A DNA stretch of 37,891 nucleotides from the NCBI GenBank assembly GCA_000436535.1, contig FR886270.1, forward strand, positions 1 through 37,891, given 5' to 3'. Below, piece by piece: positions 8,208 through 16,886 of this stretch (within the stretch, counting starts at the first letter, position 1; every line of letters starts with the position of its first letter). Origin of the DNA: Eubacterium sp. CAG:252. Its GTDB lineage: Bacteria > Bacillota > Clostridia > Lachnospirales > Lachnospiraceae. Under the pieces are notes generated by a model. It was not told the origin of the DNA, did no database searches, and was given only the letters and a program-made list of their open reading frames with translations. Made by a program: the position numbers and the translations under genes.

Positions 8208-9095
8208 TTACTTTAAAAGACCATAATTCTTAAGTGCTGTCTTTAACTTTGCAAGATTAGCCTCTTCCATCTCACAGAGTGGCATTCTGAGTGGTCCTAC
8301 TTCCATACCCATAAGGTTAAGTGCTGTCTTTACTGGAATAGGATTAACCTCGCAGAATAATGCATCTACAAGCTCAAGTGCCTCAAACTGTAACTGACGG
8401 CTCTTTTCAATATTACCTGCAAAGAACTCAGCACATATATCATGTGTCTGCTTTGGAGCTACATTTGATAATACTGATATAACACCCTTGGCACCTATTG
8501 ACATAAGTGGCACGATAAGTCCGTCTTCACCTGAGTACATATCAAGACATCCTTCTGCAAGCATCATAGTCTTTGACTCCTGTGAAAGATTGCCTGTTGC
8601 AGCCTTGATAGCTACGATATTATCTACTTCCTTTGCAAGCTTTACTGCTGTTTCCGGTTGGATATTGCAGCCTGTTCTGCTAGGAACATTGTACATAATA
8701 ATAGGAAGGTCGATTGACTTTGCAACTGTTGTATAGTGCTCAATAAGTCCCTTCTGTGATGCCTTGTTATAATATGGTGTAACTACAAGACAAGCATCAA
8801 CTCCTGCTGCCTGTGCCTCCTTAGATAATTCTACGGCTGTCTTTGTGCAGTTAGAACCTGTTCCTGCTACTACTGGAACTCTCTTCTTAACATAATCTGC
8901 TGTAAATCTGATAGCTTCAACATGCTCTTCTTCCGTCATTGTTGCAGACTCACCTGTTGTTCCACAGATAACTATTGCATCTGTTGAATTATTAATCTGG
9001 TAGTCGAGAAGCTCTGCAAGCTTATCATAATTAATCTCTCCGTTAGCCTTCATAGGTGTGACTATAGCAACACCTGCACCTGTAAATATTGACAT
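8208..9095 (-). CDS. dapA: 4-hydroxy-tetrahydrodipicolinate synthase
   Basis: This 295-residue TIM-barrel class I aldolase condenses pyruvate with aspartate semialdehyde. The Schiff-base lysine is Lys164 in VAIKAATGN. Tyr135 (IIMYNVPSRTG) and the GTTGES loop at 45-50 complete the usual active site. The length is standard. GGAGG precedes the ATG. It is the first gene of dapA-dapB. A strong promoter, a lysine riboswitch and an intrinsic terminator lie upstream, so high lysine should shut transcription down. Dipicolinate made from this product is stored in spores with the help of the SpoVA proteins encoded later in the window. Confidence 0.96.
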   Translation of the reverse strand: MSIFTGAGVAIVTPMKANGEINYDKLAELLDYQINNSTDAIVICGTTGESATMTEEEHVEAIRFTADYVKKRVPVVAGTGSNCTKTAVELSKEAQAAGVDACLVVTPYYNKASQKGLIEHYTTVAKSIDLPIIMYNVPSRTGCNIQPETAVKLAKEVDNIVAIKAATGNLSQESKTMMLAEGCLDMYSGEDGLIVPLMSIGAKGVISVLSNVAPKQTHDICAEFFAGNIEKSRQLQFEALELVDALFCEVNPIPVKTALNLMGMEVGPLRMPLCEMEEANLAKLKTALKNYGLLK

Positions 9096-9176
9096 AAATC
9101 CTCCATTCCAACGCTTTATTTATCCGTTGTATTATATAGTTATTTCAATTCTATTCTGGTAGTACATAAAGCTATA

Positions 9177-9256
9177 AACAATAAGAAACACGCTTTGCCA
9201 GTTTTTATTGTTATCGCAGCAGTCGCCAAGGTCATATGCCAGCATATGGCTTTGGC
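9177..9256 (-). other. Hairpins in the dapA leader downstream of the riboswitch terminator
   Basis: Two dyads lie between the terminator and the dapA ribosome-binding site. One is AACAATAA (9177-9184) with TTATTGTT (9205-9212). The other is a 15-position stem with two mismatches, 9225-9239 against 9242-9256, centred on GCATATG-like arms. They could stabilise or modulate the read-through transcript. No known element was recognised. Confidence 0.35.
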
Positions 9257-9267
9257 TCGTTACCCGC

Positions 9268-9306
9268 ATAAATAAAATAAGCCGGTTCTATGACAGACCG
9301 GCTTAT
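9268..9306 (-). terminator. Riboswitch-controlled intrinsic terminator
   Basis: On the minus strand, ATAAGCCGGT pairs with ACCGGCTTAT (10 bp, 9277-9306) and is followed by TTTTATTT. It lies just 3' of the lysine aptamer and about 180 bases before dapA, the position expected of the expression platform. An AAGAATT in the 3' strand of the aptamer P1 helix can instead pair with AATTCTT immediately before the terminator, which would be the alternative fold. Confidence 0.85.
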
Positions 9307-9330
9307 AAGAATTCATTATAAATAATCAGA

Positions 9331-9524
9331 AATTCTTGCGTAGCCCTCCATCATATGACATAATCTTATGCCTACAATGACAGTCATAAGACTATTAATC
9401 TTATGCCCAGCAGATAACTTCCTACATTACCTGCTTCGGCACTCTCCCCTTTCGCTGCACATCATATGCTTAGGGACATCTGTACAGTTACTATTGAATC
9501 GTGCGACCTCTACTTCGTAGAATT
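9331..9524 (-). promoter_or_regulatory. Lysine riboswitch (L-box)
   Basis: The minus strand carries the conserved L-box core in order: AGAGGTCGC (9504-9512), a GAAAGGGGAGAGTGCCGAAG block ending near 9432, CTGCTGGGC (9405-9413), ACTGTCA, and GGAGGGCTACG (9339-9349). Helix P1 closes by AATTCT with AGAATT plus GTAG with CTAC. Order and spacing match the B. subtilis lysC leader as I remember it. It senses free lysine and controls dapA-dapB by transcription termination. Confidence 0.93.
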
Positions 9525-9538
9525 AAAAAGTTAACTTG

Positions 9539-9567
9539 ACTATATCACTTGTATATATCATTGTCAA
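9539..9567 (-). promoter_or_regulatory. Promoter of the riboswitch-dapA-dapB transcript
   Basis: TTGACA (9562-9567, a perfect -35), a 17-base spacer and TATAGT (9539-9544) place the start site a few bases before the lysine aptamer. Confidence 0.8.
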
Positions 9568-9649
9568 CTATTCTGACCTATTTAATATTGTTTTTGAATG
9601 TGTTACATCTGCAGGACTAATCCTGAACCTCAGTTATAAGATACAACTC

Positions 9650-10294
9650 TTACTCTTCATCCTCCACAAGGTCAATCTTGCTTACAGATACTTCATAGGC
9701 TACTCTCTTCTCAACTTCCTCTTCGCCTATCTTCTTAGTATATTCTCTTGACTGGACTCTTCCACATATCTGAAGATGGCTTCCTACTTCAAGTCCTCCC
9801 GCAAATCTTGCGTTTCTGCCCCATGCTATACATGGTATGTAATCAGACTTGCCATATGGTCTGTTGACTGCAACAAGGATATCTGCAATCTCTCTTCCAA
9901 GTGGAGTCTTTCTATATATAGGTGGTTTACATACATAACCATCTAAGAATATCTGGTTTGACTTTGACTGTTCCTCTGGAACTTCGTCATCTTCTATAAA
10001 TCTTAATTCTCTTACAAAAATAGAAAGCACAAGCTTATTCTTAACACCTTCGTGTCTGTTATATGACCTGAACTGTCCTGACACCTCTATCTTTCTTCCT
10101 CTGTAGTCTTTAGTGACATCAAGAAGTCTTTCACTTATCATAAGTGGAATAACATCCACCATATCACTAAGTCTGTTTACAGATACATTGGCAATATAAA
10201 AGCCCTCTCCAAATACTTCGTGGCTGAATGTGAATTCTGATACCACTTCTCCAATGATGCATACCCTGTTGTTTTCAATTACCTTATCAAGCAT
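9650..10294 (-). CDS. Single-stranded DNA-binding-like protein with two OB folds
   Basis: This 214-residue protein has two SSB-type OB folds. Residues 1-105 hold a divergent one (NRVCIIGEVVSEFTFSHEVF... SGQFRSYNR). Residues 113-205 hold a clearer one (NQIFLDGYVCKPPIYRKTPL... IPCIAWGRNARF... CGRVQSREY). Standard bacterial SSB is one fold plus a flexible tail ending in DDDIPF; here there is no such tail and the protein ends in acidic VEDEE. It probably binds single-stranded DNA or RNA, but a replicative role is not supported. GGGAG lies about 9 bases before the ATG. It is a single gene diverging from typA, with only a weak 5-bp dyad (9612-9625) after its stop. Confidence 0.72.
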   Translation of the reverse strand: MLDKVIENNRVCIIGEVVSEFTFSHEVFGEGFYIANVSVNRLSDMVDVIPLMISERLLDVTKDYRGRKIEVSGQFRSYNRHEGVKNKLVLSIFVRELRFIEDDEVPEEQSKSNQIFLDGYVCKPPIYRKTPLGREIADILVAVNRPYGKSDYIPCIAWGRNARFAGGLEVGSHLQICGRVQSREYTKKIGEEEVEKRVAYEVSVSKIDLVEDEE

Positions 10295-10817
10295 AAGTAT
10301 TTCTCCCTTCTTTGACTGCTTTCCTTTTTAGATGAAGCAATCATGTGCTTTATTTTTTATTCTCCATATGTATATGTTGCATTCGTCAATAATATTACAC
10401 ATTTTTTTTGAAAAAGTTGTGTACAAATTCTTATTTTTTCTTAAATATTATTAAATATATAGGTAGATAAATATGTACATATTGCAACAAAGCCGCATTT
10501 TTACTGCATTTATACAACTTTTTATAAATGTAAAATCTAAATTTTATTTATGTACAAATGTGTTTTATTAAAATGCATTTTTTTTAGAACATTATAGTAT
10601 GCCGGTATACTTATATACAATTTCGTGTTATAGTAACAACCGGCTTAAAATGTATCGAATAAAATACAATATTTTTACTATGCATACTATTGTATTTTAT
10701 AAGCTTTGTGATAGAATAAAAAAGTTGCTAATCATAACCAAATAATGTATAATACATTATTGGTAGCTAAATATGTTAGTTATTTGATATTTTTATTATT
10801 GATGAAAGGAAAACATA
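10295..10817. promoter_or_regulatory. Long AT-rich divergent intergenic region with typA promoters
   Basis: This 523-base region contains no credible gene. For typA, TTGCTA (10725-10730), a 17-base spacer and TATAAT (10748-10753) form a strong promoter; TTGTAT (10690-10695), 16 bases and TAGAAT (10712-10717) form a second candidate. The first -10 box sits at the centre of a perfect 10-bp dyad (10741-10750 with 10752-10761), a possible operator. Other small dyads are TGTTA-TAG-TAACA (10626-10638) and the near-palindrome GTATGCCGGTATAC. The SSB-like gene has a TTGACG around 10396 on the minus strand, but no convincing -10 box. Confidence 0.55.
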
Positions 10818-12647
10818 ATGAAGACTAAACGCGAAGATATTCGTAATATCGCTATTATCGCCCACGTTGACCATGGTAAGACAACTCTTGTAGATGAACT
10901 CCTTAAGCAGAGTGGTACTTTCCGTGCTAATCAGGAAGTTGCTGAACGTGTAATGGATTCTAACGATATAGAACGTGAAAGAGGTATTACTATACTTTCA
11001 AAGAATACTGCTATTCACTATAAAGACACTAAGATTAATATTATTGATACTCCGGGACATGCTGATTTTGGCGGCGAGGTTGAGCGAGTATTAAAGATGG
11101 TTAACGGTGTTGTACTTGTTGTTGATGCATTTGAAGGTGTTATGCCTCAGACTAAGTTCGTTCTTCAGAAGGCTCTTGACCTTAATCTTTCTGTTATCGT
11201 ATGTATTAATAAGATTGACAGACCTGAGGCAAGACCAGAAGAAGTTATAGATGAAATTCTTGAATTATTTATAGACCTTGATGCAAACGATGACCAGCTT
11301 GACTGTCCATTTATCTTTGCTTCTGCAAAGTCAGGTTATGCTATGGCTAACCTTGAGGATGAAAGAAAAGACATGCAGCCATTATTTGAATGTATCGTTA
11401 ACAATATTCCAGCACCAGAGGGCGACCCTGACGCTGATACACAGATGCTTATCTCTACTATCGATTATAACGAATTCGTTGGACGTATCGGTGTAGGTAA
11501 GATTGATAATGGTAAACTTAAGGTTAATCAGGAGGTTATGATTGTTAACCACCATGACCCTTCTTTAAGAAAGAGAGTACGTGTTACTAAGCTTTATACT
11601 TTCAATGGTCTTAACAAAGTTGAGGTCAACGAAGCTAGTTATGGTGATATCGTAGCTGTATCTGGTATTGCAGACCTTAAGATAGGTGATACACTCTGTT
11701 CTGTTGAGAACCCTGTTGCCATTCCTTTCCAGAAGATATCTGAACCTACTCTTTCTATGGACTTTATGGTTAACGATAGTCCACTTGCAGGTAAGGAAGG
11801 TAAGTTCGTTACATCAAGACATATACGTGACAGACTTTTCAAGGAACTCAACACAGACGTAAGCTTAAGAGTTGAAGAAAATCCTGGTTCTGAGAATTCA
11901 TTTAAGGTATCAGGACGTGGAGAACTCCATCTTTCAGTTCTTATTGAAAATATGCGCCGTGAAGGTTATGAATTCGCTGTAAGTAAGGCTGAGGTTCTTT
12001 ATCATACAGATGAAAGAGGCAAGAAGCTTGAACCTATGGAACTTGCTTATATCGATGTTCCAGATGAATTCACAGGTTCGGTTATTCAGAAGTTAAGCCA
12101 GAGAAAAGGAGAACTTCTTGGTATGACACCTATTAATGGTGGTTATACAAGACTTCAGTTCTCTATTCCATCACGTGGTCTTATCGGTTACAGAGGTGAA
12201 TTCCTTACTGATACTAAGGGTAATGGTATTATCAATACTTCATTTGAAGGTTATGAAGAATACAAGGGTGATATATCTTACAGAAAGACTGGCTCTCTTA
12301 TCGCCTATGAAGATGGTGAAGCTGTTACTTATGGTCTTTTCAATGCACAGGACAGAGGTACTCTCTTTATCGGACCTGGCGAAAAAGTATATGCCGGTAT
12401 GATTATCGGTGAGAACCCTAGAACAGAAGATATCGAGGTTAATGTATGTAAGACAAAGCACCTTACTAATACACGTTCTTCAAGTGCCGATGAAGCATTG
12501 AGACTTGTACCACCTAAGATATTAAGTCTTGAACAGGCTCTTGATTATATCGATACAGATGAGTTACTTGAAGTAACACCATCACATTTAAGAATTCGTA
12601 AGAAAATTCTTGATTCTACTGCAAGATACAGAGCTAATAAAAAGTAA
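10818..12647 (+). CDS. typA: Ribosome-associated GTPase TypA/BipA
   Basis: This 609-residue translational GTPase is the standard TypA length. The G1 loop AHVDHGKTT starts at residue 15, followed by the switch region ERERGITI, G3 DTPGHADFGG and G4 NKIDRP. The EF-G-like domain III and the TypA-specific C-terminal domain (RGLIGYRGEFLTDTKG) are both present. TypA binds the 70S ribosome and supports 50S assembly and stress or low-temperature growth. The ATG follows AAAGGA closely. It is transcribed alone from the promoter at 10725-10753; no strong terminator follows, only the long dyad before the next gene. Confidence 0.97.
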   Translation: MKTKREDIRNIAIIAHVDHGKTTLVDELLKQSGTFRANQEVAERVMDSNDIERERGITILSKNTAIHYKDTKINIIDTPGHADFGGEVERVLKMVNGVVLVVDAFEGVMPQTKFVLQKALDLNLSVIVCINKIDRPEARPEEVIDEILELFIDLDANDDQLDCPFIFASAKSGYAMANLEDERKDMQPLFECIVNNIPAPEGDPDADTQMLISTIDYNEFVGRIGVGKIDNGKLKVNQEVMIVNHHDPSLRKRVRVTKLYTFNGLNKVEVNEASYGDIVAVSGIADLKIGDTLCSVENPVAIPFQKISEPTLSMDFMVNDSPLAGKEGKFVTSRHIRDRLFKELNTDVSLRVEENPGSENSFKVSGRGELHLSVLIENMRREGYEFAVSKAEVLYHTDERGKKLEPMELAYIDVPDEFTGSVIQKLSQRKGELLGMTPINGGYTRLQFSIPSRGLIGYRGEFLTDTKGNGIINTSFEGYEEYKGDISYRKTGSLIAYEDGEAVTYGLFNAQDRGTLFIGPGEKVYAGMIIGENPRTEDIEVNVCKTKHLTNTRSSSADEALRLVPPKILSLEQALDYIDTDELLEVTPSHLRIRKKILDSTARYRANKK

Positions 12648-12696
12648 TATTATGTTCTGACTTATATAAGCAGTATTTACTATTATTTATTGAAGA

Positions 12697-12762
12697 TATC
12701 AGATAATATATTGTAACGTCCGTTATTATGATATTGCAGTATATTAACTTATCTGATACTAT
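12697..12762 (+). promoter_or_regulatory. Inverted repeat and promoter candidate upstream of the XRE gene
   Basis: TATCAGATAA (12697-12706) recurs inverted as TTATCTGATA (12749-12758), 42 bases apart. The right arm lies largely in the spacer of a promoter candidate, TTGCAG (12734-12739), 17 bases, TACTAT (12757-12762). This suits an autoregulated repressor, though the arms could also fold in the typA 3' end. Confidence 0.4.
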
Positions 12763-12807
12763 ATAAAACTAACACTAACAATTTATAATTATTAATGGAG
12801 GTCTACT

Positions 12808-13125
12808 ATGGATAGCGATTTAGGAGCAAAAGTTAAGAAGTTAAGAATTTCTCAGGGATTAACACAGGAAGATGTTGCAAAGGCACTTGACGTAACACCT
12901 GGTTACATCAGTAACGTAGAAAATGGACGTAATCTTATGACATTAAGAATGCTTTCATACTATGCTGAACTTACAGGTGTATCTCTTGATTACCTTGCAG
13001 GCAGTGTTGACAAGAACTACCAGAATACAGCTCTTGATAATGAGATTATGCAGTTAGTATCTAAGCTTGACTCTGATACAAAGGAAAAGTTAATCTCTAC
13101 ATTAAGAATCTGGATTAACAACTAA
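12808..13125 (+). CDS. Small XRE-family transcriptional regulator
   Basis: This 105-residue protein has a helix-turn-helix at about 6-60 (VKKLRISQGLTQEDVAKAL, then VTPGYISNVENGRN) of the lambda-Cro/SinR type, followed by a short helical tail (75-105) that may dimerise. It is cytosolic and DNA-binding, with no ligand domain. GGAGG precedes the ATG. It stands alone between typA and the convergent ABC exporter. A widely spaced inverted repeat over its promoter suggests self-regulation; its targets are unknown. Confidence 0.85.
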   Translation: MDSDLGAKVKKLRISQGLTQEDVAKALDVTPGYISNVENGRNLMTLRMLSYYAELTGVSLDYLAGSVDKNYQNTALDNEIMQLVSKLDSDTKEKLISTLRIWINN

Positions 13126-13425
13126 TTTAATTTTTATTCGTAAGCTAAAACTATTTGTAATGCAGTACTATGACTGCCATTACACAATATAACAGAACGG
13201 AGGTTAATGATAATTATCATTAACCTCCATTTTACTTACTTGATTGTTAAGTTTATCTGTCAAAAGCTTATACAATTTTTATTTAACGTTAATCTAATCG
13301 ATAACATTATCTGATAATCCTAAACCATTATCCCAGAAATGATTGTAGTTTTCCTATGATTATTTAAATAATGATGTCAGAAACAAAAGTCCCCGGTTTT
13401 AATGTCTGCGGATTGTTCCGTGCTG
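13126..13425. terminator. Convergent intergenic region with two hairpins after the XRE gene
   Basis: A perfect 30-base palindrome at 13199-13228 (GGAGGTTAATGATA arm) is followed by ATTTTA and probably terminates the XRE transcript. Before it, an 11-bp stem with one bulge lies at 13156-13184. ATTATTTAAATAAT, a 14-base palindrome, is at about 13360-13373. No convincing terminator for the minus-strand exporter and no gene were found in these 300 bases. Confidence 0.6.
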
Positions 13426-15225
13426 CTATGACTGTATCTTTTTCATCTGATAGAACTCACCCTTAAGCTCCATAAGCTCATCATATGTGCCATATTCAAC
13501 ACAGTGTCCGTCTGCTATAACTGCTATCTTGTCAGCATCCTTTATAGTCGACAATCTGTGTGCAACTATAAATGTTGTTCTATCCTTTGTAAGATTATTG
13601 AGTGCTTCCTGTATGAGCTTCTCAGATATACTGTCAAGCGCTGATGTAGCTTCATCAAGCACTATAACCTTAGGGTTTCTTATAAGCGCCCTTGCTATGG
13701 ATATACGCTGTCTTTGTCCTCCTGACAGCTTTCCGCCATGCTCACCAACCATCGTATCAAGTCCGTCTGGAAGTGAGTCAATCAGGTCTGTAAGATTAGC
13801 TGCCTTTACTACTTCATTCAGCGTAGCTTCATCTACATTTTCAACACCATAAGTTATATTATCCCTTATAGTTCCTGAGAAAAGTATAGAAGTCTGTGGA
13901 ACTACCGCCAGATGCTTCCTGTATGACCTTAAGTCAATGTCCTTCATATTGTGCCCATCTATAAGCACCTCACCCTGATTAACCTGATTAAAGCCAATAA
14001 CAAGGTTAAGTATAGTTGACTTTCCTGCACCTGATTCACCTACAAGTGCTATGGTTTCACCCTTATCCACATGAAGGTTAAGCTCATGAAGAACTGGTCT
14101 GTCTATATCATTGTATCTGAACATAACATTGTTAAAGTCAAACTCACCATCCACGTGGTCTATGACTTCTTTACCTTCATTATGCTCTATATCTTCCTCT
14201 AACAGTACCTCTCCTATTGAGTTTACTGACTCTATACCTTTAGCTATAGTTGGTATAAGTGACATAAGCGATGATACCTGACTTACGATAGTTGCAAAGT
14301 AACTCTGATACAATGTTATGTCACCCGGCATAACTGTTCCACGCACTGCAAGAAATCCTGTGAAGCCAAGGCAGACAACCTGAAATACCTGGAATATTGC
14401 CCAGCCCACCGAGCCGAAAAGTGACTGTATGATATCAAGTCTGTAACCTTTTTCTGCCACTGCAAAAAGCTGTCCGCTCATTTTTGAAACTTCTTCCTCC
14501 TCAAGCGCATGTGCCCTTGTTACTGGAATAAGCTCAACCATCTCCATAACTCTTGCGGAGGTTTCTTCCATTTCCTTACGGAACTCTGTGTTTCTCTTTT
14601 TCATAACATTTCTGAAGAATACCATGGTTGCCGCTGCAATAGGTGTAGTCAGCAGGAAAAATATGAATACAACCATACTCCTGTTAATAGTTACAACAAG
14701 TGCAATTCCTATATTTAATGCTATGCTAAGTATACTAAGAAACATCTGTGTCGACAGTGTTTCCACCGCCTCCACATCTCTCATTATCTTAGACTGCAAT
14801 CGTCCTGACTGCGTTTCCTTGTGATAAGATATTGAAAGCTGCTGCAGCTTACGTACAAGAGCTTTTCTTAAGCCTGTTTCAGCATATCTTGTTGCAAGCG
14901 ACTTGTACCTTGTATACATATAGTTCATCGGGACATTAAGTATGACAAGAAATACCATGATAACCGCCTGAATCATTATATTCTGGTAGGTTTCCGGTGA
15001 GCCGCTTGTAATATCATTTATAATATTCGCTGTCACTATAGGGAGTACCCATACAGGTGCGTGCTTTATAAAGAAAAATATAACCGCAAGAAAGAACTTG
15101 TGATAATTTCCTTTATAAAGTCCAAGTAATATCTGCATTGGATGCCCTTTGTGCTTTCTGTAGCACTCTATAAACCAGCTTTCAACATCTATTCCTTTAG
15201 GTGCTTTAAGATTCAACTTTTTCAC
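13426..15225 (-). CDS. ABC exporter, fused transmembrane and ATPase domains
   Basis: This 599-residue half-transporter has six membrane helices in residues 40-320, then a nucleotide-binding domain. Walker A GESGAGKST is at 396-404, the Q-loop Gln444, the signature LSGGQ 500-504, Walker B VIVLDE 520-525 and the H-loop His556. It should work as a homodimeric or heterodimeric efflux pump of the MsbA/LmrA class; the substrate is unknown and no partner half lies nearby. The start is GTG at 15225 with only AAGAAG directly before it. An internal ATG (residue 30) preceded by AAAGGG is an alternative. The gene follows the GH28 gene after 104 bases on the same strand but has its own promoter candidate, and nothing links it to glycan use. 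Confidence 0.9.
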   Translation of the reverse strand: MKKLNLKAPKGIDVESWFIECYRKHKGHPMQILLGLYKGNYHKFFLAVIFFFIKHAPVWVLPIVTANIINDITSGSPETYQNIMIQAVIMVFLVILNVPMNYMYTRYKSLATRYAETGLRKALVRKLQQLSISYHKETQSGRLQSKIMRDVEAVETLSTQMFLSILSIALNIGIALVVTINRSMVVFIFFLLTTPIAAATMVFFRNVMKKRNTEFRKEMEETSARVMEMVELIPVTRAHALEEEEVSKMSGQLFAVAEKGYRLDIIQSLFGSVGWAIFQVFQVVCLGFTGFLAVRGTVMPGDITLYQSYFATIVSQVSSLMSLIPTIAKGIESVNSIGEVLLEEDIEHNEGKEVIDHVDGEFDFNNVMFRYNDIDRPVLHELNLHVDKGETIALVGESGAGKSTILNLVIGFNQVNQGEVLIDGHNMKDIDLRSYRKHLAVVPQTSILFSGTIRDNITYGVENVDEATLNEVVKAANLTDLIDSLPDGLDTMVGEHGGKLSGGQRQRISIARALIRNPKVIVLDEATSALDSISEKLIQEALNNLTKDRTTFIVAHRLSTIKDADKIAVIADGHCVEYGTYDELMELKGEFYQMKKIQS

Positions 15226-15269
15226 CTTCTTCTTTATCTGATACTTTTTTGCTCGCCATATACGATAAA

Positions 15270-15300
15270 ATTATATTAAAGCATTCTTCAATTCGTGCAA
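15270..15300 (-). promoter_or_regulatory. Candidate promoter of the ABC exporter
   Basis: TTGCAC (15295-15300) and TATAAT (15270-15275) are separated by 19 bases, slightly long. The -10 box is perfect. They lie between the GH28 stop and the exporter start. Confidence 0.35.
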
Positions 15301-15329
15301 TACTTTGCTCTGCTTTCATCGCACACCGC

Positions 15330-16886
15330 TCACTGCTTAATTATCTCATCGACATTGTCGGCTACGATTTCTTCGCCGTCACAGCCTGTTACATTTACGT
15401 TCTTTAAGACAAGGGTCTTTATGTTGCTTACAACCATGCCCTGTCTGCTTGCCTCATCACAGCCTAACATCATCGCTGCAACTCCTGACTTCGCATTATC
15501 AGCATATGTTATATTGATATTCTCAAATACAAGCCCTTCTATCTTGCTTTCTGGAAGACCGCATATATATGTTCCTGCTACGTGGCAGTTCTTTGCATTG
15601 ATGTTCTTAAATACAAACTTCTTTATAGATGGTGTTCTGTCATCTACTGGAAGAGGCTTCTTAGAACCAACATACTCTGTCTTTCCGTCTGGGTCACAGA
15701 AGTAGAAGCTGTTTACAACGAAAGGTGTCATAACATTATCCATATCTATATTCTCAAAAGATATATCATCAAGAACTGAACGCTTTCCTCTTCCTCTTCT
15801 AGTCTTAACACGAAGTCCTCTGTCCGTATTCATGAACAGGCAGTCCTTAATATGAACATCCATAACTCCGGCAGCTATCTCACTACCAACAGTTACTGCA
15901 CCATGTCCATCTCTCATGCAGCACTGTCTTACTATCATATTAGTTGTTGGAATATTGTACTTTTCAGCCATATATATTTTTCCAGACTTAATAGCTATAC
16001 AGTCATCACCAACTGAAATATATGTTCCAAGTACAAGTACATCATCGCAGCTTTCCGGATCAAGACCATCTGTATTATGTGAATCAGCAGGTGCCTTTAT
16101 CTTGACATCAATAAACTTAAGGTGGTTGCTGAAGTATGGATGAAGTGTCCAACAAGGTGAATTCTGTACAGTTATGCCCTGTAATGTAATATGCTCACAG
16201 TGATTTATAAAGAATAAGTTAGGTCTCCATGCTATATTACGTACCTTGCAGTTCTTCCACCAGTTATCGTGTGTTGTGCCGCCATCAATAGTACCTTCAC
16301 CTGTTATAACTACATTTTTAACATTAAGTCCGCATATAATAGCTGCAAATGAGTCTACAGGATTACCTTCCCATGAAGACAGATTATATTCTGATCTTTC
16401 ATCATATGACTCAATCATTCCAGGGAGAATAGCGAACTTCTCTCTGTCTGTAAATGCTAATAAAGTTGCACCCTTTGCAAGTTCAAGTGTAAGATCATCC
16501 TTTAAGAATATGCTTGATATTCTGTAAGTTCCCTCTGGAACAAGTACTCTTGTATTTTTCTTTGATGCCATAATAGCACACTGTATCGCATTGGTATCAT
16601 CATGTTCGCCATCGCCATATGCACCAAAGTCTTTTACGTTGAGTGTAACAAACTCATAATCTGTATGGAAGCACACTGGACCGTATTCTTTTCCATCATA
16701 TACAGCAGTTACTTCATAGTCTGTATCAGGCTTGAAGCCGTATAATGATGTTACCTGCTTGTCTGTATGTGCAAAATGCTCTCCATTAACGTATATATCA
16801 TATTCCTTTTCTGAATAATACTTTCCTGACTCTGTTAATTCTACTACAGCATTTCTTGCTGTATTAGTTACTAATACTAACTCCAT
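15330..16886 (-). CDS. GH28 polygalacturonase, probably a cytoplasmic exo-acting enzyme
   Basis: The protein has 518 residues. Residues 25-80 look like a fibronectin type III module; the right-handed beta-helix starts at NVKDFGAYGDG. All GH28 catalytic motifs are present: NTDG (271-274, Asp273), GDDC (293-296, Asp294 and Asp295), GHG (His328) and RVK (Arg359, Lys361). GH28 enzymes hydrolyse alpha-1,4-galacturonosyl links. There is no signal peptide, and the N-terminal fibronectin-like module plus intracellular location recall the Thermotoga exopolygalacturonase, so the likely substrate is imported oligogalacturonide. The ATG at 16886 overlaps the preceding gene by 10 bases (ATGGAGTTAG), with GGGAGGAG as ribosome-binding site, indicating translational coupling. 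Endo versus exo action is inferred. Confidence 0.88.
   Translation of the reverse strand: MELVLVTNTARNAVVELTESGKYYSEKEYDIYVNGEHFAHTDKQVTSLYGFKPDTDYEVTAVYDGKEYGPVCFHTDYEFVTLNVKDFGAYGDGEHDDTNAIQCAIMASKKNTRVLVPEGTYRISSIFLKDDLTLELAKGATLLAFTDREKFAILPGMIESYDERSEYNLSSWEGNPVDSFAAIICGLNVKNVVITGEGTIDGGTTHDNWWKNCKVRNIAWRPNLFFINHCEHITLQGITVQNSPCWTLHPYFSNHLKFIDVKIKAPADSHNTDGLDPESCDDVLVLGTYISVGDDCIAIKSGKIYMAEKYNIPTTNMIVRQCCMRDGHGAVTVGSEIAAGVMDVHIKDCLFMNTDRGLRVKTRRGRGKRSVLDDISFENIDMDNVMTPFVVNSFYFCDPDGKTEYVGSKKPLPVDDRTPSIKKFVFKNINAKNCHVAGTYICGLPESKIEGLVFENINITYADNAKSGVAAMMLGCDEASRQGMVVSNIKTLVLKNVNVTGCDGEEIVADNVDEIIKQ

Noticed and set aside
10473..10574. A 33-codon open frame in the typA upstream region
   Set aside because: No ribosome-binding site, AT-driven composition, and it lies within promoter-bearing noncoding DNA.
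13487..13852. Long open frame opposite the ABC exporter ATPase domain
   Set aside because: It is the antisense shadow of Walker/signature-coding DNA, with no ribosome-binding site or recognisable domain.
15206..15259. A 17-codon open frame (starts MASKKVSDKEEGEKVES) overlapping the start of the ABC exporter
   Set aside because: It has no ribosome-binding site and is in another frame from the exporter; more likely chance, though a frame error hiding the true exporter N-terminus cannot be fully excluded.
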